A DNA stretch of 64,000 bases from Plumapathes pennacea (Eukaryota > Cnidaria > Anthozoa > Antipatharia > Myriopathidae). The position numbers and the translations under genes were made by a program. The notes beneath the pieces were generated by a model. The model was not told the DNA's origin and ran no database searches. It saw nothing but the letters and a program-made list of their open reading frames with translations. The DNA is taken from assembly GCA_964036295.1 (NCBI GenBank), contig OZ038470.1, positions 16,994,436 to 17,058,435 of the forward strand, read 5' to 3'. Shown here one piece after another: positions 35,098-45,477 of the stretch (positions within the stretch are counted from its first letter, which is position 1; every line of letters begins with the position of its first letter).

Positions 35098-37817
35098 TTC
35101 TGTGAACTGTAAATGAAAAAGATGGCACCCATAAGAAGGAGCTACAGGTGTAAATATCGAGTCCCCAGATATTACTCTTTCCTCTCTTCCACGTTTGTAC
35201 CTGGGATTATCTTAAAATAGTACTACAGACAACTTCCTTGTAGAGATATTCGATGAGTGCACTACTGCATTTTTAGAACGTTAAAGGTAATCAAATATGT
35301 GTATGAAAACACGAGAAACACCAAAAGGTGTGAGCAGTTAGGCCGCGAAAGCTTCCTCGTTATTACTGGATTAACTCATTTGAGATCCACAAGAATCCTT
35401 ATTTATACATGGATAGTCCGGCATACAGAAACTAAAGTTAATTCTGCACGAGTCCAACACCAAAGGTTAAGAAAGCTGCCCGTCGTAGAGTAAGACAGAG
35501 GAGGTGCAGGGCGAGGGACTGTTACTTACAGTAATGACCAAAATGGCTCCCACTGTAGCCATAGTGGAAATTATGACCATATCCATTGAGGTTACCTTTG
35601 CCAGCTCCGTGAGATCCTCCTTGAGGGGAACTTATATGGGAATGTCTTCCCAGAGATTTTAGCGGGGAAACTGATCCGGATTGGGAATGATGTCCTGCAT
35701 GGCTTCCTCCGTGGCCCACTCCAGCGTTGGACCCTCCGTGGGCGACTGAATGGGACCCTGCATGATGCCCTACGTGGCTTCCTCCTTGGCCCACTCCAGC
35801 GTGGGACCCTCCGTGGGACGCTCCATGCCCTCCTTGAGACGACCCATAGGACCCTCCATTGGAACCTCCATAGGACCCTGCACTGGACCCTCCATGAGCT
35901 ACGCCGTGCTTCTCAGCAGGTGCTGGTGGATGACTATTGGCGTAGTCCGTGAAACCGCTAATCAGTCCACTAACGAGATCTTGAGTAAGTTCGTTGGCGA
36001 TTTTCTTGGTAACCTTGGGGCTGACTGGTTGCTTAAGCTCTTGTGAACCCCCGTGCGAACTCCCTTGCGAGCCGTAGCCTTGGGGATAGACACCTTGCGC
36101 TCTTTCCATGATGGCCTGAGTGAATCCTTCAGCAATTTCTTCAGCAAGACTTTTAGCCAGATTGGTAGCGTGGTAGTTCCTTGCACTGTGAACATATCCG
36201 TGGCCTGGTTTGTATCCATAATGGTATCCATTATTGTAACCATAACCGTTACCATGATTGTAGCCGTGTCCGTGTCCGTGGCCGTGTCCGTGTCCGTGTC
36301 CGTGGCCGTAGCTATTACTGTAGCCGCCGTAGCCATGATGATACCCATGGGGGTAGTAGTAGTTGTAGCGGTTATAATACCCGTAGGACTTTTCTTTGTA
36401 TGCGTACTTGAGACCTCCCACGATCCCTTGAACCAGTCCGTTGGCGAGATTTTGGGCAACAATGTTGTGGTATGCATACCCTGAGAAAAATGAATGGCAG
36501 GCGATGTAGAGAATTTGAGAGTAAGGCCGTGACCAAACGATCTCGACCCTGTCCCTTGATAGTGGCAGGGGATTTCTCCCAGGTCTGGCGACATTTTTAT
36601 TCTCTCAAAAACTTCCCTTAACTTCTATATATCAATTTTGTAGTCTGTTTTAGTCGTTTGCAGTGCTAACGTCGTAAACTGTCACATGATCTTAACCTGA
36701 TAACAACTCATTTTACGATGGAATCGAGCACACGTATCGAAAACGTTTAAAATCCTGAAAAGTGCGAAGCTTCACTCTTTGAAAATACAAAGTCCCTTTT
36801 TGACAACTCCATATTTGTGTGGGTCCCAGCAGTATTTCTCAATTTTGGGCCTGACATTAGTTTTCATATGACTGTCAAATGAAAGTTAGATGTGTGTGTC
36901 CACTTATAAGAAAGCTCTCAATGAGTATTTTCCAATGCGGACAATGTTCACCTTTAACATCTGAACTGTTAAAGGAAAATGTTTAAAAGTATGACAACTC
37001 AAATGATAGTGTTCGCTTTGCTGTTGATATACCCTGTCCTCTTATTCTAATTCACCAACTAAAATAATCTCTGGTAAACCGCAAAATTCGAGGACACTTT
37101 CAACTGTGCGTCGTGGGTAAAGTCGCATTATTCGAGCGATCGTTTCTGCTCTCAAGGTATCTACCGTCGGAAAAAAAGTTATTTTGAGGTCGGGAAAGAG
37201 TGTTTTATAAGCTTGGGGTCTGATGAAAATATCGAAATCTCCATGGTCAAGATATCGAGGTAATTGGAATATAGGTTTCCACAAAGTCGTATACAAGATA
37301 GATAATTATAAATGTTTCGTGATGGATAAGAATTCTCCAAGACCGAAACCAAATATGGTTTGGCAGTATGATGTGCCCCAACTTAAGACCAGCCAAGTAA
37401 AAGCTGCAAATTGTTACGGCGGGACTGTAAAAGCCATCGCGTCGAAATATCAAGGGAACTTTGGAAAAATAGGTTAAGTTTTTAACGGTTAAAGCGAAGA
37501 CCTTGAGGTACTGAAAATAGAATTGGCAGCATATGTTTTGCTCAGCACTTACCGGGGTCTTCCTGCTTGTCTCCCGCTGAAGTTGGAAGAAAAAAGAAAG
37601 AACACACCATTAAGTGACGTTTATACGCTTTGTTATACAATAAGTTAAAGTATCCGTTATTTTAATATGAAAATCCTGAGCTAATACTGCAACATAATAA
37701 CGAAAGATTCGTGTAGAAAACCAAAGAAATCTATTTACCTTTAGGGTTATTTTTGGGCATAGGTGCAGCATAAGTTTGAGAGACCATAATACATAAGGTA
37801 ACCGTCAACACAATCAT
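35098..37817 (-). CDS. HGR-D: secreted Gly/His/Tyr/Ser-rich protein with split stop codon
   Basis: Coding exons 37817-37739 (signal peptide MIVLTVTLCI..., cleavage near TYAAP), 37576-37553 (acidic, AGDKQEDP) and 36480-35530. The last coding exon ends in a single T before a GTAAGT donor. Joining to the acceptor at 35100 (exon 35099-35076) gives T+AA, a stop codon split by the intron, for 351 residues. Three helix-like segments carry a GLxxGI/GLK-type pattern (for example ANGLVQGIVGGLKYA), with a (GH)n run at about residues 91-105 and GGS-rich C-terminal repeats. The helix pattern matches the ends of the HGR-A and HGR-B blocks (GMVQGINEGLK, GMAQGIKEGLK), so common ancestry is likely. An acceptor-like CATTTCAG eight bases into the leader suggests a 5' UTR intron; no TATA box was seen. 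Confidence 0.78.
36266..36308 (-). repeat. (Gly-His)n coding hexanucleotide repeat in HGR-D
   Basis: Near-perfect tandem of GTGTCC/GTGGCC (+ strand) encoding seven to eight Gly-His dipeptides. It is probably length-polymorphic. Confidence 0.85.
36840..36975. repeat. Dispersed TCAAATGAAAG repeat, copy 1
   Basis: Contains GTCAAATGAAAG and AGAAAGCTCTCAATGAGTA. It shares these cores with copies near 44690-44790, 58730-58860 and 62620-62760. Located in intron 2 of HGR-D. Confidence 0.5.
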
Positions 37818-38042
37818 GGCGTCTGAAATGGCCAGGTTTAGCCTCTTAGGTATTTCGCACTCAGCAACAGTCGTGGGTTCTTCCTCACAGTCTCTTCTCA
37901 CATTCTTGTTTATGTTACCCGGCGTGACACGAGTATCACCAACCAATTCAGTGCGAGTATTTGCTATCAAAAGTAGATATGGCGCAATTTTGATGTGACG
38001 GCGTCCGCTTTTAACGACAAGCACTGTATCTGTGACATTCAT

Positions 38043-41000
38043 ATTGCTGGATAGTCAGGTTGTACGGGCGGAACTCGGCCAATATTACAACGCAGATGTG
38101 CGTGTGGTTTTGTGATGGAGGCCGATATTTCATTTCAAGTGTGCATTTTCAAGGCATAGCCATACACGGAGCTTAACAAAGTTCTCAGTGTAATATCCAT
38201 GTTGAAATTTTCATTAGCTCAAATGTCAAACCTAGTTATTTTTCAGCTGGCTTTAGTGGATATAGTGATATTACGAAGGGTCGATCAAAAATCTGAAAAC
38301 AAAAGCATAAGACGGAATAACTTCAACCTTCTCACAAAAATAGACGGAAGTCGCGGTGGCTCGCCTTGTCTGCTCTGTTATAACAACAAGGAATTATAAG
38401 TAAAGATTGTGGTTGAAATCCCTTCACGTTTTCCCTCCGTGATTATTAGTTTTTATTTCAATATTGATAAGTCCCAATCGTTTTCTGCCCGCGGAATTTT
38501 AGTAAAATATGTCACAGATAATCGTTGATGTTTTGAGAATATTTCCCATATGCCAATATCTCTTCTCACTTAGTAGTGCCGACCACTAAGAAAGTCTTCT
38601 CATTTCCGGCAGAAAAATCAAGCCCTTCACTGTGAGAATTAAGAAAACATAAAGCCCATATCATGAAGTTCAGTTTACAATTTGTCGTCAAGCTTAACTC
38701 GACAAAAAATTATTTTCCTGCGGCCGTATAGCTTCAACCTTGTTTTTCTGTATATTACGCATTCCGCCCTTCAAGAACCATTGTTTTTAATTTCGGCTGA
38801 AGCTTTTGTTCCTCCGTTCAAAGCAAACTGTTGTTGGTAGCTGATGTAATTAACTAAAGTGATCGTTGGTATTGAAATATTTGTTGGGTCAGATTTGCGA
38901 ACGAAACGTGATGACCTAAAACTGACCCGCGTGCAGCGGTGCCACGACGCCTGCTCAGTGACACGGTCTGAGAGCACAGCTTGAGTGTTTTAGTGTTTGC
39001 CTTCTTCTGGCTCAGCTTTCGCGCTTTCTCTGCGATCAAGTTTCGCTTCACATAAGAAAGCTTGATGATCCTCTCACTAATTTCCACCTTAGTCATTTTC
39101 ACCGACAATGCCGCACATGCGGAGAGAGACCTTGTCTTGACCGTCAGTTTCTTATGAAATGCACTGATTCAAAAATAAATCACCGAGCGAATCACCATAT
39201 TAGACCACCTGAAAGATGACAGACCTCAATGGAAATCTCCAGGGAATTATAAAGATACTGGTCACCTTCTTAGTTTCTAGCATCAATAGGCTGAAGATGC
39301 GTTTGATGTTGTCCAGGACTACAAAAGGGGCATGACGTATTTATGTTAGTGTTTATATTCTACTGAGTACACTGCTTTCGGCTTTCTACAAGTTTTTTTT
39401 TAAGCAAAGATACCAAAACTGCGAGAAAGGGCGGCATAAATTGTTTTGATTATCTGACGACATTATATTGTTCTAGCAATGTCTTTTAAGCCACGAAGTG
39501 CCCAACCTGCGTCTAGCATGACGTCATCCCCGAAACCTCTTGTTCGCACTGTCGATAACTCGGTCTGATTGAGCCGAGAAACGTCGACTGTTCACACTCC
39601 ACTCGTATTTAGCCTAGATTGATCTTAACTGCCCAGTATGAACGGACTCTTAAAGGCCAAAGGCGTATTGAAATTTCCCATTCGATGTAACATTTGGATG
39701 CACTGGGACCAATTCAACAAAACATTTACAAGTGTATTTTACAAGTCGGACCAATTTTTTCCACACGTTAAAACACACTTTAATCCAATACAATGGCCAA
39801 ATACTGTTTTGGTTGTACACTGGGGACCTGTATCTGTAATATTGTACAGACTTTTCTAGAGTAGAATCCGTTTAGTGGTCTTTGGATAATGTTCCAACTT
39901 GTAAAATACTCGAGTAAATGTTTATTGAATTGGCTCCTGGTGTGTTTTTACAAGCCCGTCTTGTCAAGCGGTAATCCTCAAGTCCTATCAACACCCAAGT
40001 ACATTATCTCCCTACTACCCTAGAACAGGAACGTACACTACAGTGTAAAGAACTTAGCATTTGATCACTCACACAAAGCAGGCAGCTGATCCAACAATGA
40101 ATTCTCTTTATATATATCATACTCTGATGAATGTTAGGGAGAAATTGTATTTCGAGATAAAGATGATTCATATGGTGATAAAGCTTATACAAACGGGGAA
40201 GTAGGAATAGTGGAGGATAGTGAAGTGTTCTGAAAAATGTTAGGACTTCAACGAATTCAAACTCAAGTTGTCCCGGGGACCAGAGGCACCCTCTTCTCGA
40301 GTCACCCTGGCCACGGGCAATTATTCAGTCATTTCTTTATAAATCGAAGCGAGACATTTGCATTAGAATTTTTCGCAGAGGGTATGGGCACTTCTTTTCA
40401 TATGAACATTTCACCGTGATTATAAAGAAATTTGTGAGTAGTGGGAGCACCAAGGGTGGGTCCTAGGGACATTTTGTTCTTCATATAAACAGGACCTTAG
40501 CTGCTTCGTAACTGAAGAGGTTGATGTCATTAGCCCTTGGTTTAACTATTGCCTATGATCGTGTGGAGGTCAATTCATAAGGTAAACCTCGATCTTTCGA
40601 ATAAGTTCTACATACTCTTTACACGTCTCCGTCAAGGCGTTGATTCGAACATGCAAATATCATGCTAGTTATGTTTGTTGTTGTTGTTGTTGTTGTTGTT
40701 GTTACAGAGTCTGAACATTCGCACGACTGAAGTAAAGTGGAGATTTTGAATCAACTGTCGTCCTGCAGTCAAGCTTTAAGCGCGACGTTTGAACAGGGCC
40801 TCACAAAACTGATTACCACATATTGTGCCGGATTTTGCGCCAGCTCTATGTCAATGCCTTATTTTGTGATCGAGTGCTTTGTCTTTGCATTTTCGTTGAA
40901 ATGTTGAAATGGTGATCCATACTTGATAATTTTTACTTCTCATTCTTTTTTTTTTCAAGTATGATCAGTATGCAATAGTCTTGCTTTCATTTCGTAAAAA

Positions 41001-41220
41001 GAGCGACTATTTTGTAAAATATAAATCAGTGGGATCTGTTAGTTCGCCAGATGTAGTGAGAAAAGCGCTTCGAGAAAACATGCGTTGTACTGGGGCGACC
41101 AATACCCATCAACCGAAACATTTACTTCAAGTTATCATGAATGGAAGAGTATTCTCTTTATTATCACCACATGCAGTACAGTATAATACAATGCAAATCA
41201 AATAAATCTGGAGTATAGTT
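38043..41220. other. Intergenic spacer HGR-D to HGR-E
   Basis: No credible gene. It holds a MITE (39702-39940), a (GTT)n microsatellite near 40677-40703, and a minus-strand open frame at 38854-39108 (start MSVKMTKVEI) that is basic and unrecognised. A TGACGTCA motif occurs near 39520. Confidence 0.5.
39702..39940 (-). mobile_element. MITE copy 1 with about 50-bp terminal inverted repeats
   Basis: Left end CTGGGACCAATTCAAC... and right end ...GAATTGGCTCCTGG are inverted repeats that extend through ACTTGTAAAATAC. Its interior is the reverse complement of the element at 51361-51596, so the two copies sit in opposite orientations. It is non-coding. A target-site duplication was not clear. Confidence 0.85.
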
Positions 41221-41226
41221 TTTATT
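41221..41226 (-). terminator. Poly(A) signal of HGR-E
   Basis: AATAAA on the minus strand. A 3' UTR exon acceptor (AACTTCACAG) lies near 41354, and the donor TTGG/GTATGT follows the stop codon by ten bases. Confidence 0.6.
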
Positions 41227-41714
41227 TCCATTTAAGCCTAAAAGGCACATGCACCCTCCCTAAAAAACTACAAGACAACACTGAAGGCGACACAGTCGTT
41301 CTTGATCTTGTATAAACATACTTCGATAGCCAACAACACGTCAGGAAACCTGTGAAGTTTAAAGAAGAGAATTAGCTCAAAGATTAATTCCGCGTTGTGT
41401 TGTCACATTCTTTGACGTGCTGTTCTAAGTGACATTGGCTTTATTCAATTGATCAGTCTATTACTGTTTCCCACTGACTCCATTTCATTGCCATATCTCT
41501 ATCTCCAAATTAAGTGTTAAAATCTGAAAACATGAGCTCGGCACAGCAGTGTTATGAGCACTGTTAGTGAATGGTCAAAAACTTCCTGGTTTTATTTAAC
41601 AGTTTGGATTTGGCACTGAAACTAGTATAACAATATACTGGACGAGACCTTTCACTTCAGCGGTCACATGACATTTGTAGCAAAAGAGAATGGAATACAC
41701 ATACCCAATGCTGC

Positions 41715-43200
41715 TTAGTGCTTTCCGTGATGGACGCCATATCCGCCGACCCGTCCGTGATGTGCGTTTCCGTGATGTCCCTTTCCGTGACCGTGCTTGA
41801 GTCCTTGTTGTTTCTTGTGGAGCTCTAGGGCGAGAAGACGTGCCTTGTTGAATCCGATCTTGAATCCAAGTCCCTTTCCGTACTTGAAGCCGATGTTGTA
41901 GCCAACTTTCTTGGCCGACGAGTAGCCCATCTTGTTCACGGCTGCCTGAATTTTCTTCAGGTTGACACCACTAACGCCACCTTTGCCGAAACGTTGCGTT
42001 AAAGCGTGCACTGCCTTTCCGTGGTCAATGTAATGTCCCGCTTTATGCCCCGCGTTATGTCCCGCGTAGTGTCCCGCGTGATGTCCCGCGTGATGTCCCG
42101 CATGTTTTCCATGTGTTCCGTGATGTGTTCCGTGATATCCTGCAGCGTGACGTTTCAGAGCGAGCGCATGCGCTTTAAGGGCGAGTTTATGGGCGAGTTG
42201 ACCTGTGTTAAGGTATTATAGTTGAGAAATAATAGAACCTTTTCGAATTACTACAACTGATCGATAAACGAAAGAAGTGCAGCTTTTGTACCGAGTGTAC
42301 CTCATGTGTCATGTGATATCCTCTTCAATATCTTGCTGTGTTTTGTGGAATTTCAAGAATTCACAAGGATCTTTGATTTCTTCTATATTTTTTCAGTAAG
42401 TTGCTACTAAAGCGTGATAGTTCTTCTATAGAAGACTATATAAATACTCAAATATACAAATATATTGAAAGATGTTTGCTGATGTTTGCATGCTGCTCTA
42501 TAGTGAAATGTAAAAGATGCATTTTTTACCAGATGGATCCTCCCATTCCTCCTCTACAAAAGAAAGAAAATATATTGGTTAATATTTATAAGTTTCGGAA
42601 AGCCTGGTCAAAGTATGAAACTGCACTTGACGACAAAAGTGTCAGGTGTAGCGACAGAACATTCCATCCTAAGTATTTTCTCTGATTTTCTTTTATTTCC
42701 ATTTTATAACACTTGGGAGTGTGTGCAGGAGTTTCGTCGGCATTTGAGCAGAGCAGTTTCACATTGTGCTTGAAATTGGATTATGCGCAGTGGTTTCAAA
42801 ACTGATTCTTTGCTTCTGCATGTCTCTTATTCCTTACCTTCCTCGTCTTCTTGCTCTTCTCCTGAAGGCAGCTCCCTTTCTTGCGCCTTTACTAAGAGCT
42901 CTATAAGAAATACGATATATTTTTAAGCCATGAAGTGAAATACAAAGCATAAGGAGACAACGAGAGAGAGAGAGAGAGATAGAAAGAAGAAGAAGAATAG
43001 GAAAGGGACTGAAAGACAGAGATGCAAAGAAGTGTATATATGGGAATTATGAGAGAAACAAAGGGGGAAAAATCTAAAACGGGATAGCTAAAAATGTAAA
43101 CTACTCAAATAGAATTCTGACCTAAAGCGTCCTCTTCCTTTACAGGAGCGGCGCTTATGGAAACGACGAAAAGCAGCAGAAGAACAGCGAAGAGCTTCAT
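41715..43200 (-). CDS. HGR-E: small secreted Lys/His/Gly-rich basic protein
   Basis: Exons 43200-43122 (signal peptide MKLFAVLLLL..., cleavage near ISAAP), 42900-42838 (acidic, ends EEQEDEE), 42553-42530 (EEEWEDPS) and 42202-41715, all phase 1, giving 217 residues. The main exon has an Ala/Leu/Lys-rich amphipathic start, five or six AGHx tetrads (AGHHAGHHAGHYAGHNAGHK), a non-repetitive Lys/Gly/Phe segment (FKYGKGLGFKIGF) and a GHH-rich end closing in GKH. The acidic pro-segment followed by a strongly basic domain recalls antimicrobial or matrix-protein precursors, but neither role can be shown here. The exon 1 donor (GTCAGA) is weak. Confidence 0.8.
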
Positions 43201-43256
43201 GACTGTCGGCGTGCACCCGTCTCACGTTTCACTGGATCCATCGGGCATATCCTCTA

Positions 43257-43262
43257 CTTATA
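43257..43262 (-). promoter_or_regulatory. TATA box of HGR-E
   Basis: TATAAG (in GATATAAG) on the minus strand, 57 nt upstream of the HGR-E ATG at 43200. Confidence 0.65.
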
Positions 43263-45477
43263 TCCACCCAGCTGCGACTACTTACGTACAGCGGCAATAC
43301 ACTTGAGTGAAGACTCGTAAATCAATTGTCATCGCGAGGTAAGACACTTGCTTTGCAATGGACGTTTTCCTTTTACGTCCTCCGCGTGGGAACAAGTTCA
43401 ATATCCGTTACATCACTGACGTTAATACACACCTGATAACTCTCGAAGAGTTGGGAATAGTGTTCAGAAGATACATCTCCGCTCTAGCTTTTCAGCTGGA
43501 TTTTCTTTTATGCCCTTTCTGTTTGCTCGTCGTTTTCCGTGCAACACGTCTCGATAAACACACATGTTAACACTCTAAAAATATTTTCCTTGGGTTTCTT
43601 CTAAGGAGCCAATATTGGCTGTTTTTCATTGTGAATACCATCCGAGCAGTAAAAGTAAAACTTTATAGATGTTACCACTGGGAATTTGGTGTAGAAGTTG
43701 TTTGAACGACTAGCTGGACTAATGGTCTTTCACTTCCAAGTCTCAGTATAAACTGGGACAATTTGACAGTCTCGATTTTATTAAAATGAAAAGTATTCTC
43801 TGCACTAGCTTGCTAGGCATTCTTTGCTGGAATCATTAAAATGGAATCTGATAGTATGAGAACAAAATTAGTTCATCTTATTTTTGGTTCGGCTCGGCAT
43901 AATTGCATTTCCATGCTGTCAAAGTTGGCCACTAATATCACTGCTTTAACTTTGCTGAAACATAAGAGCCATTGATTTTCGAATACTAGATGTATTTAAC
44001 AGACAAATGTCAAACATTTTATTAGGATTCTGTGATAAGACTAGCGAGCCATAAGCTGAAAGGCCTAGTTTTACTCAGATTTGTTTGAGAAGTAGTTTAT
44101 TTAATTATGATATCCTACAGTCCTGGGTTAAACAATGCCCAGTTATGCAGCGTTAAAACGCGACGACACAATATGAGGAATGTTTCATTAGCGTGCTATT
44201 TTAAATCCTAAACGACGAATATTGTACAACCTGACAAGTTCAAAGTCCTGGGTGTTTAGAGCATTTTCGTTTAGGAGCACTTGTCATTATGAAGGTATAT
44301 TGTGCCTTTACATGTCGTGCACAGTGATGAGGTACAGTATACGCGATGCGAGAATTGTGGCTTTCACTGATTGTGAGCGCTACAATATTGTAATGTCTGT
44401 AAACGAGTCATGACGAGCAGCGTGTGAACAATGCTAGTTTATTTTGTGAGTTTTGAAGTTACTATGCGAAGAATCGATGCACATTGAGCTTATATTGCGT
44501 TATCAGAGATATGATGAATGATGCAGTGTTTAGTTAAATGGCTATTAATTTGAGTGCAGTATAGAAACGACGGCGCTCTTTATAGATCAGTCTTTTTTCG
44601 TGCGACAAAAGGTTTACACTGATACGTTTTAGTAATATTTAAACCCAAAAAAATAAACGTTATTTTACTACCAATAGCGACTTTGACTCAACCTTTGGAA
44701 ACACTTCACTGTCAAATGAAAATGTGACCACTAAATGAAAGCTCTCAATTAGTGAATTCTTAACAGGAATGTGTTTTCTGCATTTAAATATCAATTTGGA
44801 GAAACAAGACGTCAAGTCACTCACTCTAAACAGGAAAAAAACTAGTCTACTAAGCTTGTAATATCAATCTTTCTTTAGTAACAAAAGTACGTTTTGTAAT
44901 CAAATCAATACGTGGAGACTTTTTGTCTAAAACTTCTCAAGTCCTCCAACATTCCAGTAAGCTACTAGTGTTTTCTTTTACTAGACGTATGCTGTAAAGA
45001 TGTAATTTTCTTGAACTTTCGGCAGTCGTCTCAATGATCGACTACAGTGATACGTTTTCATATGACGATTATTCGTAAGTTCTTTAACACATGACATGTA
45101 GGAGTGTTGTAAAACATAGGACAAACCTCCGTCAAGAAGGTTTCAGTATGCATGTCTGTATGCTGATAGTTGTGTAGAAATTCTCGGGGAAACAGATTTG
45201 GTTCAAAGCAATCTGAGACGTGCAGTTGGTCCACCATACAGAAGTAAACGCAAAACGGAGGTCCAGGCTAAGAATTCGACCATCTTGATTTTTTTATTAC
45301 ACCCTTATTTTTTTTACATTTATATATCATTACGCTTGGCGGCACTTCAGTATAACGCCGCCGGAATATCCGGAAAGCTAGTTTTTATGCCGAGACAAAT
45401 TTAGCAGCTTGGCGGCCAAAATGTTGCAAACCTCCGACCATGTAAAGCCGTCATCATCGCTAAGAAAAAATATTTAT
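43263..45477. other. Intergenic spacer HGR-E to CASD1-like gene
   Basis: About 2.2 kb with no recognised gene. It includes dispersed-repeat copy 2 near 44690-44790. Confidence 0.6.
44690..44790. repeat. Dispersed TCAAATGAAAG repeat, copy 2
   Basis: Carries CTGTCAAATGAAAATGTGAC and CTAAATGAAAGCTCTCAATT, the same cores as the other copies in this window. Confidence 0.5.

Noticed and set aside
37042..37296. 84-codon minus-strand frame in the HGR-D intron
   Set aside because: Normal composition, but no recognised domain and no splice signals that tie it to a gene. A + strand frame overlaps it with equal claim.
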